This document shows, one piece after another, positions 17,455 to 26,138 of a stretch of 64,000 nucleotides of DNA. Made by a program: the position numbers and the translations under genes. The notes under the pieces were generated by a model, which saw only the letters and a list, made by a program, of their open reading frames with translations, had not been told where the DNA came from and did no database searches. Source of the DNA: Sphingomonadales bacterium EhC05 (GTDB taxonomy: Bacteria; Pseudomonadota; Alphaproteobacteria; Sphingomonadales; Sphingomonadaceae); NCBI GenBank assembly GCA_001650955.1, contig LXYP01000020.1:160724-224723 (forward strand), given 5' to 3'. The first letter of the stretch is position 1. Every line of letters starts with the position of its first letter.

Positions 17455-18756
17455 ATGTCGGTACGGATGGCTTTGGCAAAATTATGTGCTTGCACTTGCG
17501 GTGGAGCGCTTATTGGTGGCGGTGCGGTTCACGTTTCGGAAGCGCCTGCTGCGCCTTATGTGAAAAAGGTAAGCAAGAAGCAGCCGGTTCGAGCGCGCGT
17601 TGTGAAGCGTGGCGAGCCCGCACGTAAGATCAAAAGAACGCGTCGGACGGTAACGACGAAAACTGTTTCTGCATGTGCTCCGACCGTTGTCACGATTGCA
17701 CAGGCACCGGCTCCCCAGCCGATTCCTCTTCCACCCCCATATCTTCCGCCTCCTCCTCCGACGATTGATGGCGGCGGATCCGTACCCGTTGTTATCGGCG
17801 GCAGTTCGGGCGGCGGCTTCGGTGGCGGCTTCTTCGGCGGCTTCTTCGGCGGTGGCGGCAGCGGCGGTGGCGGTGGCGGCAACGTAATCATCTCGTCTAC
17901 GAGTAGCGGTGGTTCGACTTCCACATCTTCAGGCGGAAGCTCGACCAGCGGCGGATCAACCAGCACGTCGACCGGAGGTGTCAGCACCTCCACTGGCGGA
18001 GTGAGCACTTCGACCGGCGGCGTCAGCACTTCGACCGGCGGCGTCAGCACGTCCACAGGTGGTGTGAGCACGTCGACGGGTGGGGTCAGCACCTCTACTG
18101 GCGGCGTCAGCACGTCCACCGGCGGTGTGAGTACCTCCACTGGTGGAAGCAGCTCGTCCTCGTCAAGCTCCTCAAGCAGCTCCAGTTCGTCGAGCAGTTC
18201 GTCAAGCTCCTCGGGTTCCACCGGCGGCACGACATCGAGCGGCGATCCGCATCCAGGCGGCAGCACCGGGTCCACCGGTTCTACCGGCAGCACCGGGTCT
18301 TCGGGCAGTTCCGGTTCGTCCGGCAGCTCCGGCTCCTCTGGTTCATCAGGCAGCACCGGTTCCACCGGCAGCAGTTCCAGCTCCTCGAGCAGCTCCAGCT
18401 CTTCCTCCAGCTCGAGCAGCAGCAGCGGCGGCTCGAATGGCAGTTCCGGTTCTTCCGGGAGCAGCGGATCGTCTGGTTCTTCAGGATCAAGTTCCACGTC
18501 CTCGGGCGCAACTGGCGGCTCTTCGAGCTTCGGTGGCAACAGCACATCAACCGGATCCTCCGGCAGCTCATCCTCGAGTTCGTCGAGCAGCTCAAGCAGC
18601 TCGAGCACCTCATCCGGTGGTTCGACTGGCGGCACGTCGGGCGGATCGACCGGTGGTACGGACGTCCCGGCCCCGCCAGTAGTCCTGCTCTTCGGTGCAG
18701 CGGCGGCGGCGGTCTTTGCCCGGCGGCGGAAAGCCAAAAAGGCGGTTGCAGCTTAA
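17455..18756 (+). CDS. Ser/Gly-rich repeat protein with PEP-CTERM-like tail
   Basis: A 433-residue low-complexity exported protein. The N-terminus (LCACTCGGALIGGGAVHVSEA) resembles a signal sequence. A basic stretch (about 38-65) and a Pro-rich stretch (PLPPPYLPPPPP) follow, then a Gly-rich segment, eight GGVSTST heptads, long serine runs and GSS/GST repeats. The C-terminus is V-P-A-P-P, a hydrophobic helix and RRRK, matching the PEP-CTERM plan of motif, membrane helix and basic tail used for exosortase sorting. It is probably a glycosylated surface or exopolysaccharide-associated protein (inference). The ATG at 17455 has an AGAGAAG purine tract upstream; the open frame before it is not typical sequence. 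No exosortase gene is in the window. Confidence 0.8.
   Translation: MSVRMALAKLCACTCGGALIGGGAVHVSEAPAAPYVKKVSKKQPVRARVVKRGEPARKIKRTRRTVTTKTVSACAPTVVTIAQAPAPQPIPLPPPYLPPPPPTIDGGGSVPVVIGGSSGGGFGGGFFGGFFGGGGSGGGGGGNVIISSTSSGGSTSTSSGGSSTSGGSTSTSTGGVSTSTGGVSTSTGGVSTSTGGVSTSTGGVSTSTGGVSTSTGGVSTSTGGVSTSTGGSSSSSSSSSSSSSSSSSSSSSSGSTGGTTSSGDPHPGGSTGSTGSTGSTGSSGSSGSSGSSGSSGSSGSTGSTGSSSSSSSSSSSSSSSSSSSGGSNGSSGSSGSSGSSGSSGSSSTSSGATGGSSSFGGNSTSTGSSGSSSSSSSSSSSSSSTSSGGSTGGTSGGSTGGTDVPAPPVVLLFGAAAAAVFARRRKAKKAVAA
17968..18146 (+). repeat. 21-bp tandem repeats encoding GGVSTST
   Basis: Eight consecutive heptapeptide units GGVSTST plus a ninth ending in GGS, with a 21-bp period. Most units differ at synonymous third positions (for example gga-ggt-gtc, ggc-gga-gtg, ggt-ggg-gtc), while units three and four are identical in DNA. 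The peptide is thus more conserved than the DNA, except for one apparently recent duplication. Copy number may vary between strains. Confidence 0.85.
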
Positions 18757-18782
18757 GCTAGACGGCCAACAAGACATGCAAG

Positions 18783-18812
18783 AAGCGGCTGGAGCAATCC
18801 GGCCGCTTTATG
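18783..18812 (+). terminator. possible terminator after the Ser/Gly protein gene
   Basis: Inverted repeat AAGCGGC (18783-18789) / GCCGCTT (18802-18808), extendable by a GG/CC pair, with a short TTTA tail. It begins 26 nt after the stop. The T-tract is weak. The rest of the gap to serS (18813-19054) shows no ORF or motif I can support. Confidence 0.45.
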
Positions 18813-19054
18813 TTCTGCAGCGTTTATCCTGTTTCTCTCGAGACAGCCGAAAGATGACTAAATTGACCCCCGGAAACGGCGGAAATGCGTATGTTGGATG
18901 GATAGTTTCAAATGTAGGAAATTATATTTCCGGTCCGATTCGCATTCCTCGAGAATAGCGAATGTCTTCAGAGTAGGAAAATGGCGATGGGTTGCTGAAA
19001 TACAGCGTGATTGATACTTGAATGAAGATCATCGGCTCGGCATAGGCATTTGCC

Positions 19055-20350
19055 ATGCATGATATAAAACAAATACGCGAAAATCCGGAAGCTTTTGACG
19101 CTGCGCTCGCGCGCCGCGGCAGCGATCCTGTAGCCATGAAAGTTGTTGCGCTCGACGAAGAAAGTCGTGCGATCATCACCCAGCTGCAGGAAGGTCAGGC
19201 ACGGCGCAATGAAGCGTCCAAGGCGATTGGCAAAGCCAAAGCCCAGGGGGACGAAGATGCGGCGCAAGCGCTGATGGCGGAAGTTGGTGCACTCAAAACG
19301 AAACTGCCGGCCTTGGAAGACAAGGAGCGAGAACTATCCGGCCAGTTGAAAGATATGATGGCCGCGCTCCCGAATCTTCCCGACCCGGATGTTCCGCTGG
19401 GCGAAGATGAAGATGATAATGTCGAGCTCGAACGCTGGGGCGAGCAGCGAAAATTTGATTTTGCGCCGCAAGAACATAGCGATATCGGGCCGCTGCTCGG
19501 TCTGGAATTTGAAACCGCGGCCAAGATGTCGGGCGCGCGCTTCACTTTTCTGCGCGGGCACATGGCCCGGCTGCAGCGGGCCTTGGGGCAATATATGCTC
19601 GACATGCAGACGGCGGAGAATGGCTTTACCGAATGCGCGCCGCCGTTGCTGGTGCGGGACGAGGCGGTTTATGGCACCGGACAGCTGCCGAAATTTGCCG
19701 AGGATCTGTTCCAGACGACCGATGGCCGCTGGTTGATTCCCACCGCCGAGGTCAGCCTGACCAACAGCGTCAATGGACAAATCCTGTACGAGGCCCAATT
19801 GCCGATCCGATTAACCGCTCTCACGCCCTGTTTCCGCAGCGAAGCGGGATCGGCCGGCAGAGATACCAAGGGCTATATCCGCCAGCATCAGTTTGAAAAA
19901 GTTGAAATGGTCGCGATCGTCCATCCTGCCGAGAGCGAAGCCGAGCATCAGCGGATGACCGCTGCGGCAGAGTCGATCCTGAAAGCGCTGGAATTGCCAT
20001 ATCGCAAGATGTTGCTCTGCGCCGGTGATATGGGCGCGACCGCCCGGAAAACCTATGATCTGGAGGTCTGGTTGCCCGGTCAGAATGCCTATCGCGAGAT
20101 TTCCAGCATCTCCAATTGCGGAGACTATCAGGCGCGCCGGATGAAGGCGCGTTTTCGGCCGAGCCAAGAAAAGACCGGAGGCGAAGGCAAGGGGAAGCAA
20201 TTTGTCCACACATTGAACGGTTCCGGCCTGGCTGTCGGGCGGACGCTGGTTGCGGTTCTGGAAAATTATCAACAGGAAGACGGCTCGGTCCATATCCCGA
20301 CTGCGTTATTGCCTTATATGGGCGGGATCGACAGGCTCGAAGCGAAATGA
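19055..20350 (+). CDS. serS: seryl-tRNA synthetase
   Basis: A 431-residue class II aminoacyl-tRNA synthetase that charges tRNA-Ser (and tRNA-Sec where present) with serine. The N-terminal antiparallel coiled-coil arm (about 25-105, acidic and Lys-rich) binds the long variable arm of tRNA-Ser. Motif 2 is [21 protein letters not shown] (split here only by position, about 262-282) and motif 3 is [18 protein letters not shown] (about 391-408). The serine-site segment TAEVSLTN is present. The length is typical. The ATG lacks an obvious ribosome site. Monocistronic context; a TetR gene follows on the same strand after 100 nt. Confidence 0.97.
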   Translation: MHDIKQIRENPEAFDAALARRGSDPVAMKVVALDEESRAIITQLQEGQARRNEASKAIGKAKAQGDEDAAQALMAEVGALKTKLPALEDKERELSGQLKDMMAALPNLPDPDVPLGEDEDDNVELERWGEQRKFDFAPQEHSDIGPLLGLEFETAAKMSGARFTFLRGHMARLQRALGQYMLDMQTAENGFTECAPPLLVRDEAVYGTGQLPKFAEDLFQTTDGRWLIPTAEVSLTNSVNGQILYEAQLPIRLTALTPCFRSEAGSAGRDTKGYIRQHQFEKVEMVAIVHPAESEAEHQRMTAAAESILKALELPYRKMLLCAGDMGATARKTYDLEVWLPGQNAYREISSISNCGDYQARRMKARFRPSQEKTGGEGKGKQFVHTLNGSGLAVGRTLVAVLENYQQEDGSVHIPTALLPYMGGIDRLEAK

Positions 20351-20406
20351 TCATCCGCTCCCGTTGAAGGAGTGGTCGTTTGTCAGAAGACATTGTTGAT
20401 AAGGTG

Positions 20407-20437
20407 CATTGCAACTGTAATGTATGTCATTATAATT
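20407..20437. promoter_or_regulatory. candidate TetR operator upstream of its own gene
   Basis: CATTGCA-AC-TGTAATG (20407-20422) is a dyad with one mismatch, and its right arm extends to TGTAATGTA. ATTATAATT follows at 20429-20437. Both 9-mers also make up the right arm of the long palindrome at 22813-22848. The site lies 16-46 nt before the TetR start at 20453, a usual autoregulation position. Confidence 0.5.
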
Positions 20438-20452
20438 CGCCCGAGGATGACA

Positions 20453-21070
20453 ATGACAACCGCCGCTCAAACTGTTCCCCGAACTCAATCGGATCGTCGA
20501 ACTAAGACCCGAAAAGCGCTGCTGGATGCAACAATCGAAGTGCTGTTAAACCGAGGTTTTGATGGTTGCTCACTGGCAAATGTAGCCAAATATGCTGGTC
20601 TAACAACCGGTTCGGTTCAACACCATTTCAAGACCAAATCACAAATGATGCTCGCGGTTATCGAAGAACGTTTATTTGAAACAAGCGACGATCAAGCCCT
20701 GGAACTAAAAGCCAACGAGAATATTGAGGATCGATGCAAGCTTCTGGTGGAAACACAATGGCAATATTATAGCGATCCAAAATATCTAGCTATCTGGTCA
20801 ATCATACTCGGCGGACGCTCAGATCCCGAGATGATAGGGAAAATTGGTGAATGGCAAAAGAATGCCATCGCAAGGCATGAGCGCGCCATCAAGCAACTGT
20901 TCGCCGATCACAAGCTGAGGCCTAGTCAAGTTAAGGCAATGCAATATTTCGTGAATGCTCAGTTGCGCGGGCTCGCTCTTTTGCAAACGGTCGAGCCCGA
21001 TCAAGCCAATATCAAGTGCCAGTTATCAATGCTTGTAGACATGCTCAAATTACAGGTTTCTGAGGCGTAA
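20453..21070 (+). CDS. TetR-family transcriptional regulator
   Basis: A 205-residue TetR-family repressor. The N-terminal helix-turn-helix (about 15-62) has TRKALLDATIEVLLNRGFDGCSLANVAKYAGLTTGSVQHHF; the C-terminal helical domain (about 75-200) would bind an unknown ligand. The ATG at 20453 has GAGG six nt upstream; the ATG at 20447 abuts it, and the 25 codons before are unlikely. Motifs shared between its own leader and the amidohydrolase promoter at 22813-22848 suggest that it represses both itself and the convergent 22785-21078 unit. The length and HTH resemble BetI/AcrR-like members, but no closer assignment is made. Confidence 0.88.
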   Translation: MTTAAQTVPRTQSDRRTKTRKALLDATIEVLLNRGFDGCSLANVAKYAGLTTGSVQHHFKTKSQMMLAVIEERLFETSDDQALELKANENIEDRCKLLVETQWQYYSDPKYLAIWSIILGGRSDPEMIGKIGEWQKNAIARHERAIKQLFADHKLRPSQVKAMQYFVNAQLRGLALLQTVEPDQANIKCQLSMLVDMLKLQVSEA

Positions 21071-21077
21071 CTTCATT

Positions 21078-21473
21078 CTATTTTTCCGGAAAAGGGCGAA
21101 ACGCAAGCCAGCTACCCAATATCAATGTTGCAACACCATAGATGTTGATCAAAATGGCCGCAAACCAAGGCAATTTGGAGGCATAGTCGGGCAAGTTTGT
21201 ATTTTCCCAATACGCATTTATATGGAGAAAAACTCCAGAATAGATCAAAAACAGCGTAAGCACCGGGATGATAAATTTTGAAATTCTTTGTGCGCCAATC
21301 AGCCCAGCTAAAATTACGACACCGCAAATGGCCATAAATATGGCACCTGCCACAGGGCTGGTGGGCGCCAGTTGAGATTTGCCCTCAGTCAAACGCCAGT
21401 AGCTGACGACATTGTAGCTTAGACCCAGGATAACCCAGATAATTTGGAGCTTTTGCATTCGGTGCAGCGTCAT
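21078..21473 (-). CDS. four-helix membrane protein, unknown function
   Basis: A 131-residue integral membrane protein with four hydrophobic segments (about 8-26, 41-60, 66-84 and 101-124). It has no recognised motif. It follows the amidohydrolase gene on the same strand (16-nt gap), so it is probably cotranscribed, and it converges with the TetR gene (7-nt gap). It may assist uptake or resistance linked to the amidohydrolase substrate, but that is only positional inference. Confidence 0.65.
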   Translation of the reverse strand: MTLHRMQKLQIIWVILGLSYNVVSYWRLTEGKSQLAPTSPVAGAIFMAICGVVILAGLIGAQRISKFIIPVLTLFLIYSGVFLHINAYWENTNLPDYASKLPWFAAILINIYGVATLILGSWLAFRPFPEK

Positions 21474-21489
21474 ATATCATCTCATCGAT

Positions 21490-22785
21490 CTATTTGACGA
21501 TTTTCCCATCCTTCATAATCAGAGAAAACGCAGTCTCTGGTTTGGACATCAACGTCATATTTTCAAGGGGATTGCCATCGATTAATATAATATCAGCGAC
21601 GGCGCCTGCTTCTATTACGCCAAGCTTGCCGTATGGATTATTTCGCCCAGACAAAGCGATGAGTGATGCATTCACGCTTGTTGCCTGACGCAATATCTCC
21701 AACGGCGTGAATGCCTGCGTACGTAGCAGAAATTCTTGGTTCTGCAGCGGGTGCATGTTCGCAATCAAATCTGTGCCAAAAGCAATTTTAACGCCAGCCT
21801 CCTTAAGTAGTTTAAGTGCGTCGGTCATAGCGTCTAGGGCGGTTTTGTTTTTCGCCTTTATATAGGGTGGCATGCCCGGTGCCTTGTCCATTGCCCAATA
21901 GGTAATCAGATTGGGTACAACAAATGCGCCCTTTCGCGCTGCAAGTTCCGCCGTTTTCTTGTCGATCATATTACCATGTTCAATGGTTTTGACACCAGCG
22001 TTGAGGGCGCGGCTAATGCTTTCAGGCGTATATGCGTGAGCAGCGACATAGGTTCCTCTGTCTGCTGCAGTTTGAACCGCTGCCTGCATCTCTTCAAACG
22101 AATATTGAACGCTGTGTAGCGGATCAGTTGGAGAGGAAACACCGCCACCTGCGTGGATTTTGATAAAATAGGCACCGCGGCGTAATTCTTCACGGGCTGC
22201 CTTTATGACTTCCGCTTCGCCATCCGCAATGGTGCTACCAAACCCGTGTATCAAGCTATTGGAAGGTTTTTCGTTAATCTTTCTATGATCAGCATGGCCA
22301 CCAGTTTGCGAGATTGATCTTCCGGTGAAGATTATCCTTGGCCCCTGTACAACACCATCGTCAATTGCCATTGCTAGACCATAGTCGGTGCCCGCAGTAT
22401 CCCGAACTGTTGTGAATCCACGTTTGAGCATGGCCGAAGCGTTGGCCACCGCTCCTGCGGTTACATAAGACTCATTAGCTTGATCTGCCTTTGAAAAGGG
22501 AAATGCCCAAGACACATGAACATGTGCATCGATCAAACCGGGCATCAGAAATCTACCCTTACCATCAATCACCATTTCTCCAAGCAGCGGTTCCAATTGG
22601 GTCGATGACACCTGAGCTATTCGGTCATCCTCAATCCTGACAGCACCGGACGATGCAATGACATTCCGACCGTCAAATATTTGGACGTTGTTAATCAGCG
22701 TTGAGTTCGGTTTTGCTTCTTGTCCCGCGACAGGTCTCGCTAGCAACAAACAGAAGGCCACGATGGTCCAGGTAATGCGCTTCAT
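21490..22785 (-). CDS. exported metal-dependent amidohydrolase
   Basis: A 431-residue amidohydrolase-superfamily enzyme with a Sec signal peptide (cleavage near VAGQEA, residue 21-22), so it is probably periplasmic. Metal ligands of the (beta/alpha)8 barrel are visible: HVH in LIDAHVHVSW, the lysine to be carboxylated in YFIKIHAGGG, His in AAHAYTPE and IEHGNMID, and Asp in FGTDLIAN. It resembles the imidazolonepropionase-like / Xaa-Pro or aryl-amide hydrolases often annotated 'metal-dependent hydrolase family protein'. The substrate is unknown. A 17-bp palindrome sits 28-63 nt before the start codon, pointing to control by the nearby TetR protein; a membrane protein gene follows. Confidence 0.87.
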   Translation of the reverse strand: MKRITWTIVAFCLLLARPVAGQEAKPNSTLINNVQIFDGRNVIASSGAVRIEDDRIAQVSSTQLEPLLGEMVIDGKGRFLMPGLIDAHVHVSWAFPFSKADQANESYVTAGAVANASAMLKRGFTTVRDTAGTDYGLAMAIDDGVVQGPRIIFTGRSISQTGGHADHRKINEKPSNSLIHGFGSTIADGEAEVIKAAREELRRGAYFIKIHAGGGVSSPTDPLHSVQYSFEEMQAAVQTAADRGTYVAAHAYTPESISRALNAGVKTIEHGNMIDKKTAELAARKGAFVVPNLITYWAMDKAPGMPPYIKAKNKTALDAMTDALKLLKEAGVKIAFGTDLIANMHPLQNQEFLLRTQAFTPLEILRQATSVNASLIALSGRNNPYGKLGVIEAGAVADIILIDGNPLENMTLMSKPETAFSLIMKDGKIVK

Positions 22786-22812
22786 GACTTGATTCTCTCA
22801 ATGGATCGAAGA

Positions 22813-22848
22813 TACATTACAATTATAATAAATTATAATTGTAATGTA
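22813..22848. promoter_or_regulatory. 17-bp perfect palindrome, operator of the amidohydrolase operon
   Basis: Left arm TACATTACAATTATAAT (22813-22829), AA spacer, then the exact reverse complement at 22832-22848. It lies 28-63 nt upstream of the amidohydrolase ATG, where a promoter would be. Parts of the arm recur upstream of the TetR gene (20407-20437). The remainder of the 22849-23041 gap before surE shows nothing else clear. Confidence 0.7.
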
Positions 22849-23041
22849 AATGCGATTGTCCATTCACACAAGATATCAGCTGAGTTGGCGTGAGGCAGAG
22901 GATATCCGTGCCTCGGCTATTTTACCCAAGCGAGGTTGGAGATGGGGCGTGGATTGCCCTTCAGCGAGTTTCGCTAGTCAGACAAGATGAAAAGCTTTAC
23001 TTGTCTTCTCCCGTAACCGGATAGGAGTAGAAAGAAACCAA

Positions 23042-23806
23042 ATGCGCATATTACTCACCAATGACGATGGCTTCGATGCGCCGGGGATGAAGGTGCTGCT
23101 CGATATCGCCCAATATTTCTCCAATGATATCTGGATTGTTGCCCCGTCCGACGAGAATAGCGGTGCCGGTCATTCGCTGACGTTGACGCGGCCGCTGCGG
23201 ATCCGCAAGCGCGGCGACCAGCAATATTCGGTCGATGGCACGCCCACCGATAGCGTGATGCTGGCGGTCGCCAAGATCATGAAAGACGGGCCGCCGGATC
23301 TGATCCTGTCGGGCGTCAACCGGGGTGCCAATCTCGGTGAAGATGTAACCTATTCGGGGACAGTATCGGCGGCGATGGAGGGCGCGCTTGCCGGCATTCC
23401 TTCGATCGCGCTGAGCCAGGCCCATTCCCGCGAAGATATTGGCGCAGACGTGCCCTTTGATGCCGCGCTCAAATGGGGTGAAAAAGTGCTTCGTCCGCTG
23501 ATCAAGCAACGGATGGATCACCGCACATTGGTCAATATCAATTTTCCGGCGCTGGTCGCCACCGAGGTCAAGGGCGTGCGTGTGGTCTCTCAGGGGATCA
23601 GAGATTATGGGCGATTGCAGATCGTCAGCAACCGCGATCCGCGCGGCTTTGAATATCATTGGTTCGGCCTCGGTCCGATGGTCGAAACGCCGGCGCATAG
23701 TACCGATCTCGAAGCCATTGAAGATGGCTTTGTTTCGGTAACGCCGCTGCATCTCGATTTGACCCATTATGAATCCATGGACATGCTCAAGAATCTCTAT
23801 GGCTGA
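23042..23806 (+). CDS. surE: 5'/3'-nucleotidase SurE
   Basis: A 254-residue SurE, a metal-dependent phosphatase acting on nucleoside 5'- and 3'-monophosphates and linked to stationary-phase survival. The N-terminal metal site LTNDDGFDAPG (D8, D9), the S/N motif APSDENSGAGHSLT and the SGVNRGANLGEDVTYSGTV segment are intact. The length matches the family. A purine-rich tract with AGGAG precedes the ATG. The downstream neighbour is an NlpD-like lipoprotein, and surE-nlpD linkage is widely conserved in proteobacteria. No pcm or rpoS gene lies between or after them here. Confidence 0.96.
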   Translation: MRILLTNDDGFDAPGMKVLLDIAQYFSNDIWIVAPSDENSGAGHSLTLTRPLRIRKRGDQQYSVDGTPTDSVMLAVAKIMKDGPPDLILSGVNRGANLGEDVTYSGTVSAAMEGALAGIPSIALSQAHSREDIGADVPFDAALKWGEKVLRPLIKQRMDHRTLVNINFPALVATEVKGVRVVSQGIRDYGRLQIVSNRDPRGFEYHWFGLGPMVETPAHSTDLEAIEDGFVSVTPLHLDLTHYESMDMLKNLYG

Positions 23807-23935
23807 ACATCGCGCCGCAATTTACATGTGGTTTGCTGTTTTACATTGAGATTGCCCAACAGGGCTGGCAAGTCACTGATTTGCTGCTAGTAAGACGCTT
23901 ACTTCCGGGAGAATTGTTGGTTAATGGAGTTGTCC

Positions 23936-24994
23936 ATGCGTAATTTTGCAATCCTGACTTTGCTGATGTGCGTAGCGGCCTGCATACCGCCTGGCCGTGG
24001 CGACTATGCCTTGCCGCAAAATGAACCGCAGCCGCAACTGGCAACAGATTCGTCCGTACTTGCCAAGCCTGCGGAGCAGGCGCCGGCTGCCACTTGGCAA
24101 GCGCGCGGCGTCATTCCCAATGCAGCGACCGTGCAGGGTGGCACCTATGTCGTGCAGCCGGGCGACACGTTGAGAGGCATTGCGAACAAGACCGGTGCTG
24201 GCTCGCAGGTCATTGCCGCGACCAATGGTCTGGTCGATCCCTATGTCATCCGGCCGGGTCAGCAGCTGCAGATTACCGGCGGTAGATATCATAAGGTCAA
24301 TTCGGGCGAGACCGGAATTGCAATTGCCCGGGCCTATGGCACACCGTGGAACGAAATTGTCACCTTGAATGACCTCGAAGAGCCTTATATTCTGCGCCTC
24401 AATCAAAAATTGCTGCTTCCGGCGACCACGCCCAGCGACCCGGCCAATATGTCGATCGAACAGCGCGCCGCCGCTTTTAATCTGGATATTGATGATATTG
24501 TGACCGGCAGCCAGCCGGCACTGGCGGAAGGCGCTGCCGCGGTTGAGCCATCGGACTGGCGCAAAACCGTCACGCCCAATGCAACCATTGCGACGCCGGG
24601 AGGAGGATTTGCCGGCCAATTCATCTGGCCGGTAAATGGCAAGCTGCTCGCCGGATTCGGCGCGATGGGCGATGGCAAGGTCAATGATGGACTGAATATC
24701 GCCGTGCCAAGCGGAACGCCGATCCGGGCCTCGGCGGACGGCGTAGTCGCTTATAGTGGCGACGAAATTGGTGTATTTGGCGGCTTGATCCTGATCAAGC
24801 ACGGATCCGGCTGGGTGACCGCTTATGGCCATGCCGACAAGCTCAACGTGGCGCGCGGACAGAAGGTCGTTGCAGGAGAAATTATCGGTCTGGCTGGCGA
24901 CAGCGGCTATGTTCAGGAACCCCAGTTGCATTTCGAGATACGCAAGGATCGCAAGCCGGTAAATCCGATCTCTCATTTGCCGAAGCGCAGTTGA
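23936..24994 (+). CDS. NlpD-like LysM/LytM lipoprotein, catalytically degenerate
   Basis: A 352-residue lipoprotein (lipobox V-A-A-C16). Two LysM domains (about 66-108 and 112-158) bind peptidoglycan, and an M23/LytM domain covers about 225-345. The zinc ligands are lost: the HxxxD motif reads NDGLNI, and the HxH motif reads PQLHFE, keeping one histidine. Like NlpD and EnvC of E. coli it is therefore expected to activate a septal amidase rather than to cut peptidoglycan itself. The ATG at 23936 has GGAG 7 nt upstream; an ATG four codons earlier is less well placed. A short dyad AGTAAG-ACG-CTTACT (23889-23903) lies in the leader. surE is immediately upstream. Confidence 0.88.
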   Translation: MRNFAILTLLMCVAACIPPGRGDYALPQNEPQPQLATDSSVLAKPAEQAPAATWQARGVIPNAATVQGGTYVVQPGDTLRGIANKTGAGSQVIAATNGLVDPYVIRPGQQLQITGGRYHKVNSGETGIAIARAYGTPWNEIVTLNDLEEPYILRLNQKLLLPATTPSDPANMSIEQRAAAFNLDIDDIVTGSQPALAEGAAAVEPSDWRKTVTPNATIATPGGGFAGQFIWPVNGKLLAGFGAMGDGKVNDGLNIAVPSGTPIRASADGVVAYSGDEIGVFGGLILIKHGSGWVTAYGHADKLNVARGQKVVAGEIIGLAGDSGYVQEPQLHFEIRKDRKPVNPISHLPKRS

Positions 24995-25001
24995 ACGGGA
25001 T

Positions 25002-26063
25002 ATGATCGGCGGCAATAAGAGTAAATTCTCTGACTATTTTACGCTGCGGCGGCGATCCAGCCTGCCGATCTGGCTCGACATTGCCTGGCGTGTGGGGTTC
25101 GTGCTGGGACTGATCGGCATGGCGGTTGCGGTTCACTGGTTCGACCGCAATGGTTTGCAGGACAGCTATGATGGCGATGTCAGCTTTCTCGACGTCATCT
25201 ATTTCACGATGATTTCGATTACCACCACTGGCTATGGCGATATCGTCCCGGTGACCGAGCGCGCGCGAATGTTCGATGCGCTGGTGGTGACTCCTATTCG
25301 AATCTTTGTCGTGCTAATCTTCGTTGGCACGGCCTATAATTTTGTTTTCAAACGAACTTGGGACAATTGGCGCATGAAACTGATTCAAAGCAATTTGCAC
25401 GACCATATCGTGATCGCCGGTTTTGGGACCAGCGGCAGTGAAGCGGTTCAGGAACTGCTCGCGCGCGGCACCAATCCGGAAGAAATTGTCGTGATCGATA
25501 ATTCGGATGAAGCCCTGTCACATGCTGAAAAACTGGGCTGTGCGGTGATCAATGGCGACGCGACGCGTGACAATGCATTGATGAATGTGAAAATTTCGCG
25601 CGCACGCTCGATGATCGTATCGGCCGGCCGCGATGATACCAGCATATTGATCGTCCTGACCGCGCGGCATTTGGCCTATCATTTGCCGATTAGCGTCTCG
25701 ATCAAGGCGGCAGATAATGAGCTGCTCGCCCGCCAGGCCGGCGCGACCACGGTGATCAACCCCGTCAGCTTTGCCGGCTTGCTGCTCGCAGGGAGCTGTG
25801 AGGGTGCGAAAATTTCTGACTATCTCAGCGATCTTGCCTCGGCGACGGGCCGGGTCAAACTGGTTCAGCGCGCAGTGGTCGAAGATGAAGTCGGCCTGGC
25901 GTTGAACGAAGTCGTGAAAGATGGTCTCGGCGTCCGGATTTATCGATCGGACGAGGTGATCGGATTTTGGGAACCGGAAGCCAAAATGCTGGAAGCGGGG
26001 GATATCATTGTCGAGATCATTCCCGGCAATGGCGCCGGCAAGGCGAAAGATACGGAGCAATAG
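25002..26063 (+). CDS. potassium channel with TrkA-N (RCK) domain
   Basis: A 353-residue ion channel subunit. Two transmembrane helices (about 26-46 and 85-110) flank a pore loop with the K+ selectivity filter T-T-T-G-Y-G-D (about 77-83). A cytosolic RCK/TrkA-N Rossmann domain (about 128-250) begins with IVIAGFGTSGSEAV, a nucleotide-binding GxGxxG-like turn, and ends with a TrkA-C-like segment. It is probably a tetrameric, ligand-gated K+ channel of the inner membrane. It starts 7 nt after the NlpD-like gene's stop, so it is likely cotranscribed with it; a functional link to division is not evident. Confidence 0.92.
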   Translation: MIGGNKSKFSDYFTLRRRSSLPIWLDIAWRVGFVLGLIGMAVAVHWFDRNGLQDSYDGDVSFLDVIYFTMISITTTGYGDIVPVTERARMFDALVVTPIRIFVVLIFVGTAYNFVFKRTWDNWRMKLIQSNLHDHIVIAGFGTSGSEAVQELLARGTNPEEIVVIDNSDEALSHAEKLGCAVINGDATRDNALMNVKISRARSMIVSAGRDDTSILIVLTARHLAYHLPISVSIKAADNELLARQAGATTVINPVSFAGLLLAGSCEGAKISDYLSDLASATGRVKLVQRAVVEDEVGLALNEVVKDGLGVRIYRSDEVIGFWEPEAKMLEAGDIIVEIIPGNGAGKAKDTEQ

Positions 26064-26138
26064 CAACCATAGCCTTTGGTTCATGTTGCAACTGCGAAAC
26101 AAAACTCTATTCTAGTCGCTCGCATACGGAGCTGCTCA

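Noticed and set aside
17968..18146. CRISPR array, because of regular repeats
   Set aside because: The repeats are contiguous 21-bp coding units without spacers, in frame with an exported protein.
17556..18737. 393-codon open frame antisense to the Ser/Gly repeat protein
   Set aside because: It is a Pro/Glu/Leu mirror of the Ser/Gly codons; the sense strand has a ribosome site, a signal-like start and a PEP-CTERM-like tail.
23921..25015. 364-codon open frame opposite the NlpD-like gene
   Set aside because: Lacks family motifs and start signals; the sense gene has a lipobox, LysM and LytM domains.
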